Shown: one piece after another, positions 59,944-64,000 of the stretch
Numbering within the stretch: position 1 is the stretch's first letter
How the letters are laid out: each line of letters starts with the position of its first letter
Assembly: GCA_016710465.1 (NCBI GenBank)
Contig: JADJVS010000012.1
Span: forward strand, 248,001-312,000
Reading direction: 5' to 3'
Source of the DNA: Sulfuritalea sp.
Lineage (GTDB): Bacteria; Pseudomonadota; Gammaproteobacteria; Burkholderiales; Rhodocyclaceae
Length of the DNA stretch: 64,000 nucleotides
The notes under the pieces: model-generated
What the model was told of the DNA's origin: nothing
Database searches by the model: none
Seen by the model: the letters and a program-made list of their open reading frames with translations, nothing else
Program-made: the position numbers and the translations under genes

Positions 59944-59959
59944 ATGACAAAAATGTCAT
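59944..59959 (+). promoter_or_regulatory. Second CusR/CopR-type box, upstream of DUF411 gene
   Basis: ATGACA-AAAA-TGTCAT, inside a longer dyad CGCCGA...TCGGCG, followed by CGTCAGCTTGCCG at the same distance as in the 53329 box. It resembles the E. coli CusR box (TGACAA-N2-TTGTCA). A -10-like GATACT lies at 59993. It gives the last genes of the cluster their own metal-responsive promoter. Confidence 0.65.
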
Positions 59960-60025
59960 TTCGGCGTCAGCTTGCCGTCGGCGTCGGGAAGCGATACTGA
60001 GCGTATCCACTGCAAGGAGCCGCAC

Positions 60026-60463
60026 ATGAAATCCTCCATCCGCATCGCCTTTGTCCTCTCGCTGCTGGCGCCCATGGCCTGGGCGGCAACGCCCTTGCCG
60101 ACGGTGACGGTATACAAAAGCGCGGGCTGCGGCTGCTGTGGCAAATGGGTCGAGCACATGAAAGCCAGCGGCTTCCCGGTGGTCACCATCGACACTGAAA
60201 ACGTCGCCGCGCACAAGACCCGCCTCGGCGTGCCGCTGGCCATGGGCTCCTGCCATACCGCCGAAGTCGGCGGCTATCTGGTCGAAGGCCACGTACCTGC
60301 CGCCGACGTCAAACGGCTGCTGGCCGAGAAGCCGCGCGCCCGCGGCCTCGTATCGCCGGGAATGCCGGCCAGCGCGCCAGGCATGGACGATGTCCGCAAG
60401 ATTCCCTATGAAATCCTGCTGGTCGGCAAGGATGGGAAGACCTCCGCCTATTCCCGCCATTAG
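60026..60463 (+). CDS. DUF411 periplasmic metal-binding protein
   Basis: 145 residues; signal peptide ends PMAWA|ATP. The N-terminal CGCCGKW motif follows VYKSAG, with GSCHTAEVGGYLVEGHVPA downstream, the hallmarks of DUF411. Start at 60026 is supported by AAGGAG 8 bases upstream; a longer frame would cover the operator. DUF411 proteins are linked to copper resistance but their mechanism is not settled. Confidence 0.9.
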   Translation: MKSSIRIAFVLSLLAPMAWAATPLPTVTVYKSAGCGCCGKWVEHMKASGFPVVTIDTENVAAHKTRLGVPLAMGSCHTAEVGGYLVEGHVPAADVKRLLAEKPRARGLVSPGMPASAPGMDDVRKIPYEILLVGKDGKTSAYSRH

Positions 60464-60548
60464 ACGGCGACATCGCGCCTACCCAAGGATTCCTGACGCT
60501 TCAAATCGCCATTGAACAATCCCCTCGTACGGAACAAGGAAAAGCATC

Positions 60549-61052
60549 ATGAAAAACACTGCCATGACAACCATTGCGGCCGCACTCGCATTTTCAGCAC
60601 CTGTTTTCGCCGATGACGCACATCACCCGGAAAAAGTGGCGGAAGCGAAAAGCGCACCCGCCCAGATAGCGCCGCAGATCAAAACGATGCAGGACAACGT
60701 GAAAAAGCTGCAACCGCAGCTCGACCGCATCGCCAAGGCGAAGACGGACGAGGCGCGGCACAAGGCCATGGCCGAACACATGCAGACCATGCAGGAAAAC
60801 ATCAACATGGCGCGCGGCATGCAGGCCGGAATGATGATGGACTGCCCGATGATGGAGGGCGGCATGATGGGCAAAGGCGGCATGATGGGCGGCGGCCAAG
60901 GCATGGCGGGCGCCGATGACATGATGGCCGAACGCATGGAAATGATGGAAATGCGCATGGACATGATGCAAATGATGATGCAAGGCCGCATGGGCATGCC
61001 CGAGGGTGCCCCGACCAAGCCGGCTAATTCCCTTGCGGAAGCGCGCAAATGA
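60549..61052 (+). CDS. Methionine-rich periplasmic protein
   Basis: 167 residues with a signal peptide ending APVFA|DDAHH. About 32 residues are Met, concentrated in the second half as MM and MMM clusters separated by Gly, Glu or Gln (for example GMMMDCPMM). A single Cys is present in the mature part. It suits Cu(I)/Ag(I) binding; scavenging of reactive chlorine by Met oxidation, as in MrpX of the SigF regulon, is an alternative. GGAA lies just upstream of the start. Its stop overlaps the truncated P-type ATPase start. Confidence 0.8.
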   Translation: MKNTAMTTIAAALAFSAPVFADDAHHPEKVAEAKSAPAQIAPQIKTMQDNVKKLQPQLDRIAKAKTDEARHKAMAEHMQTMQENINMARGMQAGMMMDCPMMEGGMMGKGGMMGGGQGMAGADDMMAERMEMMEMRMDMMQMMMQGRMGMPEGAPTKPANSLAEARK

Positions 61053-61294
61053 AGCACCACATCGACGAGCGAAGCCACAAGGACCCGGTTTGCGGGATGG
61101 TCGTCAGCCGACTTACGGCGGTTGCGGAAGCGGAGTTCCAGTCCAAGCAACTCTTGTTGCCTGGTGGGATTTTCGTTTCGCGGGTGGGCCTTGCGCGTGC
61201 CGAGACACTTCAACGTACAGCCAACGCCGACTCGTTGCCTTCAGCCAACCAAGTCAAAAGGCTCAAACTGAATTGTCCGCCGAGCCTAAATTGA
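61049..61294 (+). pseudogene. Truncated start of a copper P-type ATPase / YHS-domain protein
   Basis: ATG overlaps the Met-rich gene by 4 bp. The first ~20 residues (MKHHIDERSHKDPVCGMVV) match the N-terminus of CopA-type ATPases, whose YHS-like domain opens DPVCGM-V. After about 61105 the similarity stops and the frame continues as unrelated sequence to residue 81. I read this as the remnant of a copA gene cut by a deletion or rearrangement, with the junction near 61105-61110. Confidence 0.65.
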
Positions 61295-61320
61295 CGACGC
61301 AGCAGTCCTTTTCGTACCTG

Positions 61321-61662
61321 CTAACCGATCGTCTGCGCAATAGCTTGCCGGAGCGAGCGCAGATCGCCGACGGAAAGTTTGCCCATGGTGCGGACCACTA
61401 GCCGCTGCTCGATGGTAGTGAAGACGGGTTTCAGCACAGACGGCTTGATCAGGCCGGCGGCCTGCCAGTCGGTGACAAACGCGTCCGCATAACCGAGCGG
61501 CTGGCGCACCTGGCTGGTGATCGCCATGATGACCAGATCGCGCCGGCTGGCATTGTAGGCGCTGCCCGAGACGATGACAGCGGGCCGCTTCTTCAAACCC
61601 GACTGGTCGGTGAATGGAAACGGCACCAACACCACATCGCCGAAGGAATGGGCCAAGCTCAC
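61321..61662 (-). CDS. MazF/PemK-type toxin
   Basis: 113 residues; mRNA-cleaving endoribonuclease fold. Seen: GDVVLVPFPFTDQSGLKKRPAVIVS at the N-terminus and VIMAITSQ. The GTG start at 61662 overlaps the antitoxin stop (GTGA); a longer frame would cover the antitoxin end. Toxin downstream of antitoxin with overlap is the standard layout. It lies directly beyond the truncated ATPase. Confidence 0.85.
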   Translation of the reverse strand: MSLAHSFGDVVLVPFPFTDQSGLKKRPAVIVSGSAYNASRRDLVIMAITSQVRQPLGYADAFVTDWQAAGLIKPSVLKPVFTTIEQRLVVRTMGKLSVGDLRSLRQAIAQTIG

Positions 61663-61859
61663 ATCCTGTCGTAAGCGGCGTCTTCGTCGTTGTTCCACAC
61701 CGCCGAAAAACTCGCCTCGGCCATCCTGGTGGCGGCCTGCGTTAGACGTTGTCCCTCCTCACGCGAATAGAGAAAGTCCACGAAGTCCTCAACCTCGGCC
61801 AGCCTTTGCGGCGGCAATTGCCTGATCTTGTCGATCAATCCCTGGTCGGTTGCGTTCAT
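61659..61859 (-). CDS. Antitoxin (DUF2281-like)
   Basis: 66 residues. The N-terminal motif LIDKIRQLPPQRLAEVEDFVDFL is typical of DUF2281-like antitoxins; the C-terminus AVWNNDEDAAYDRM is acidic and should wrap the toxin. Its stop overlaps the toxin start. The 210-bp gap upstream (61860-62069) shows no gene and should hold its promoter. Confidence 0.82.
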   Translation of the reverse strand: MNATDQGLIDKIRQLPPQRLAEVEDFVDFLYSREEGQRLTQAATRMAEASFSAVWNNDEDAAYDRM

Positions 61860-62069
61860 CGTTTCGGCTCCTGTCGGTTGCGTTCAGCGGTTGCCGGGCT
61901 GCAAGAACTAAAAGCTCCAAGCTCGAATTGTATTCGTAGAAATCGGCAACGGCGTGGTTGAGCACACCAACGAGGCCGTTCGTCCTGCAACAAGCCTGGA
62001 ACGTACGGCCTCGGGAGGATTCAATCGCTGCCGTACCTCGACAGAGCGGGGTGCGGCGTAGCGGCCGCC

Positions 62070-64000
62070 TCACTCCTCCTCTTCCCTCGGCCGGAAGGCC
62101 GCCGCCAGCTTCTGCTGGACCTGCGGCGGGACCTGGGCGTAGCGCGCGAACTCGATGCTGTAGGCACCCTGGCCACCTGTCATCGACTTCAGCCGCGAGG
62201 CGTAATCCGCGATTTCGGCCAGCGGCACTTCGCCGGTGATCGAGGCCGTGTTGCCCGACCGCGGGTTGGTGCCGGTGATATGGCCGCGCCGGCTCGACAG
62301 GTCGCCGGTGAGGTCGCCGATGGCGCCCTCGGGCGAGACGATCTCGATGCCGACGATGGGTTCCAGCACGATCGGGCCGGCGGCGCGGATGGCCTCGATG
62401 GTGGCCTTGCGCCCGGCGGTGACGAAGGCGACTTCCTTGCCGTCCACCGCGTGGGTCTTGCCGTCATAGACGATGACACGCAGATCCTCGACCGGGAATC
62501 CGGCGGTGACGCCGTCGGCCAGCGCCTGGCGCACGCCCTTCTCGACCGCGGGCATGAACACGCCGGGGATCACACCGCCCTTGACGTGGTCCACGAACTC
62601 GAAGCCGGCGCCGCGCTCCAGGGGCTCGATCTTCAGATACACCTCGCCGAACTGGCCGGCCCCGCCGGACTGCTTCTTGTGCCGGCAATGTCCCTCCGCC
62701 AGGCCGGTGATGGTTTCGCGGTAGGGAATCTGCGGCGGCCGGGTGTCGAGCTCCAGCTTGTACTGGCTGGCCATCTTTTCCAGCTTATGGCGCAGGTGCA
62801 TTTCGCCCAGGCCGCGGATCACGGTCTCGTGGGTGGTCGGATGGCGCTCGACCTCGAAACAGGGGTCTTCCAGCTCCAGCTTGTGCAGGATGTCGAACAG
62901 GCGCTGCTCGTCGCCCTTCTTTCTGGTTTCCACCGCCAGGCCCTGCATCGGCTTGGGAAACTCCAGCGGCTTCAAGTGGATGTGGTCCTCGTCGTGCGAG
63001 TCGTGAAGCACGCAGTCGAAGCCGATCTCCTCGACCTTGGCGATGGCGCCGATGTCGCCCGGCAACAGCTCGTCAACCTCGACGTAGTCCTTGCCCTGCA
63101 ACTGGTAGAGGTGGGCGACCTTGAAGGGCCTCTTGCCGTCGCCGACGAAGAGTTGGCCATCCTTCTTCATCGTGCCCTGATGCACGCGGAAGACGCCGAC
63201 CTTTCCCATGTAGGGATCGACGACGACCTTGAAGACGTGGGCGAGGACGTGCTTCGCGCCGTCCGGCACCGCCTGGAATGGCTCGGTGACGTCGCCCGGT
63301 TCTCCCCTGTAGAACGGCGGCGGATTGCCTTCGGCGGGATTGGGCGCCAGCGACGCCAGCACGTGCAGCAGTTCGCCGATGCCGGCACCGGTGCGCGCCG
63401 AGACGAACAGAATGGGCACCAGGTGGCCGGCGCGCAAGGCCCTCTCGAAGGGCGCGTGAAGGTCGGCCGCGCTCGGGTCCTGGCCGTCGTCGAGGTATTG
63501 CGCCAGCAGCGATTCGTCCTCTTCCACGAGCTGGTCGATCAGCTCGCGGTGGGCGTGGGCGACCGAATCGAAATCCGCGTCGCCGCTGTCGTGCTCCAGC
63601 ACCTCGACCACGTCCTTGCTGCCGTGGGCCGGCAGGTCGAGCAGCAGGCATTGCTTGCCGAAGGCCTCGCGGATGTCGGCGACAAGGCCGGGCAGATCGA
63701 CGTTGTCGGCGTCGATCTTGTTGATCACGATCATGCGCGCCAGGCCGCGCGCCTCGGCGGCGCGCATCATGCGCTCGGTGGCCAGCTCGATGCCGGTCTG
63801 GGCGTTGATCACCACGAGGGCGGTTTCCACGCCGGCCAGCGCGGCAACGGCCTGACCGGCGAAATCCGGGTAGCCCGGCGTATCGATCAGGTGCACATGC
63901 ACGCCCTCGGCGGCAAAGTTCACCAGCGCGGAATACAGCGAATGGCCGGCGCTCTTCTCCTGCGCGTCGAAGTCGCAGACCGTGCTGCCTTTTTCCACGG
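62070..64000 (-). CDS. Elongation factor G-like GTPase (EF-G2 type), N-terminus cut by window edge
   Basis: About 643 residues are visible; the first ~40 including the P-loop lie beyond 64000. G3 is DTPGYPDF and G4 is NKID. Domain II, III (GLGEMHLRH), IV and V follow, and the C-terminus ends FRPREEEE. Sequence differs from canonical FusA (for example VERHPTTHETVIRGLGEMH and HKKQSGGAGQFGEVYLKIEP, the FusA2-like style), so a non-essential EF-G paralogue is more likely than the housekeeping factor. Confidence 0.9.
   Translation of the reverse strand, partial: VEKGSTVCDFDAQEKSAGHSLYSALVNFAAEGVHVHLIDTPGYPDFAGQAVAALAGVETALVVINAQTGIELATERMMRAAEARGLARMIVINKIDADNVDLPGLVADIREAFGKQCLLLDLPAHGSKDVVEVLEHDSGDADFDSVAHAHRELIDQLVEEDESLLAQYLDDGQDPSAADLHAPFERALRAGHLVPILFVSARTGAGIGELLHVLASLAPNPAEGNPPPFYRGEPGDVTEPFQAVPDGAKHVLAHVFKVVVDPYMGKVGVFRVHQGTMKKDGQLFVGDGKRPFKVAHLYQLQGKDYVEVDELLPGDIGAIAKVEEIGFDCVLHDSHDEDHIHLKPLEFPKPMQGLAVETRKKGDEQRLFDILHKLELEDPCFEVERHPTTHETVIRGLGEMHLRHKLEKMASQYKLELDTRPPQIPYRETITGLAEGHCRHKKQSGGAGQFGEVYLKIEPLERGAGFEFVDHVKGGVIPGVFMPAVEKGVRQALADGVTAGFPVEDLRVIVYDGKTHAVDGKEVAFVTAGRKATIEAIRAAGPIVLEPIVGIEIVSPEGAIGDLTGDLSSRRGHITGTNPRSGNTASITGEVPLAEIADYASRLKSMTGGQGAYSIEFARYAQVPPQVQQKLAAAFRPREEEE

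Noticed and set aside
60594..61213. Minus-strand frames opposite the Met-rich gene
   Set aside because: His-rich composition is the complement of ATG codons; no start or family support.
61214..61232. Degenerate copy of the 23-bp repeat
   Set aside because: Only AGTCGGCG-TTGGC and ACG match; too weak to list as a copy, noted only as possible.

Overview
The window is about 64 kb of high-GC DNA. Its gene content fits a betaproteobacterium of the Rhodocyclales or Sterolibacteriaceae type. This is an inference from the rpoBC/ribosomal-protein operon with its tRNA-Tyr/Gly/Thr-tuf-tRNA-Trp-secE-nusG layout, a PhaM-like granule protein, LivFGHMK and acyl-CoA genes, and a Dechloromonas/Azospira-type chlorite dismutase. 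No 16S gene is present to settle it. No insertion sequence, prophage or CRISPR array was seen.

Layout: 1-11.4 kb (minus strand) is the core transcription/translation block (rpoC partial, rpoB, rplL, rplJ, rplA, rplK, nusG, secE, tRNA-Trp, tuf, tRNA-Thr, tRNA-Gly, tRNA-Tyr). 11.6-17.6 kb holds an FAD-linked D-lactate/2-hydroxyacid dehydrogenase, an indolepyruvate ferredoxin oxidoreductase broken by one extra C, a LuxR-type response regulator and a PhaM-like protein. 17.7-30 kb is an acid-catabolism block: AEC carrier, CoA-transferase, phenylacetate-CoA-ligase-like enzyme, LivFKMHG importer, acyl-CoA synthetase, a divergent Crp-family regulator and 3-hydroxyacyl-CoA dehydrogenase. 30-37 kb has an AAA ATPase, a zinc-ribbon membrane protein, fused isobutyryl-CoA mutase IcmF with a divergent AraC regulator, and bacteriohemerythrin.

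37.5-44.4 kb is the most notable region. A minus-strand set runs cld, a Tat-exported type II molybdopterin oxidoreductase, a four-cluster iron-sulfur subunit, a TorD-like chaperone and a monoheme cytochrome c. Divergent from it is an ECF sigma/NrsF anti-sigma pair. All five catalytic residues of respiratory chlorite dismutase are present with constant offset. The gene order A-B-D-C matches the chlorate reductase plan, but the gamma subunit is a cytochrome c and the catalytic subunit is short and has Asn where the first FS0 ligand is expected. I read this as a chlorate (or perchlorate) respiration module of an unusual lineage, with an FNR-like box upstream of cld and a candidate self-regulated promoter for the sigma factor.

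44.5-61.3 kb contains two divergent metal efflux clusters: a Cus-type copper/silver system with its two-component regulator (minus strand), and a second RND system with small periplasmic metal-handling proteins (plus strand). Two similar response-regulator boxes control them. The second cluster ends in a truncated P-type ATPase start, followed by a toxin-antitoxin pair and an EF-G-like GTPase that runs off the window.

Across 15-60 kb a 23-bp sequence (AGTCGGCGC-YGGC-3 variable bases-ACGGCGA) recurs 14 times on both strands, mostly inside genes and in several reading frames. It is a DNA-level repeat, comparable in density to uptake sequences.
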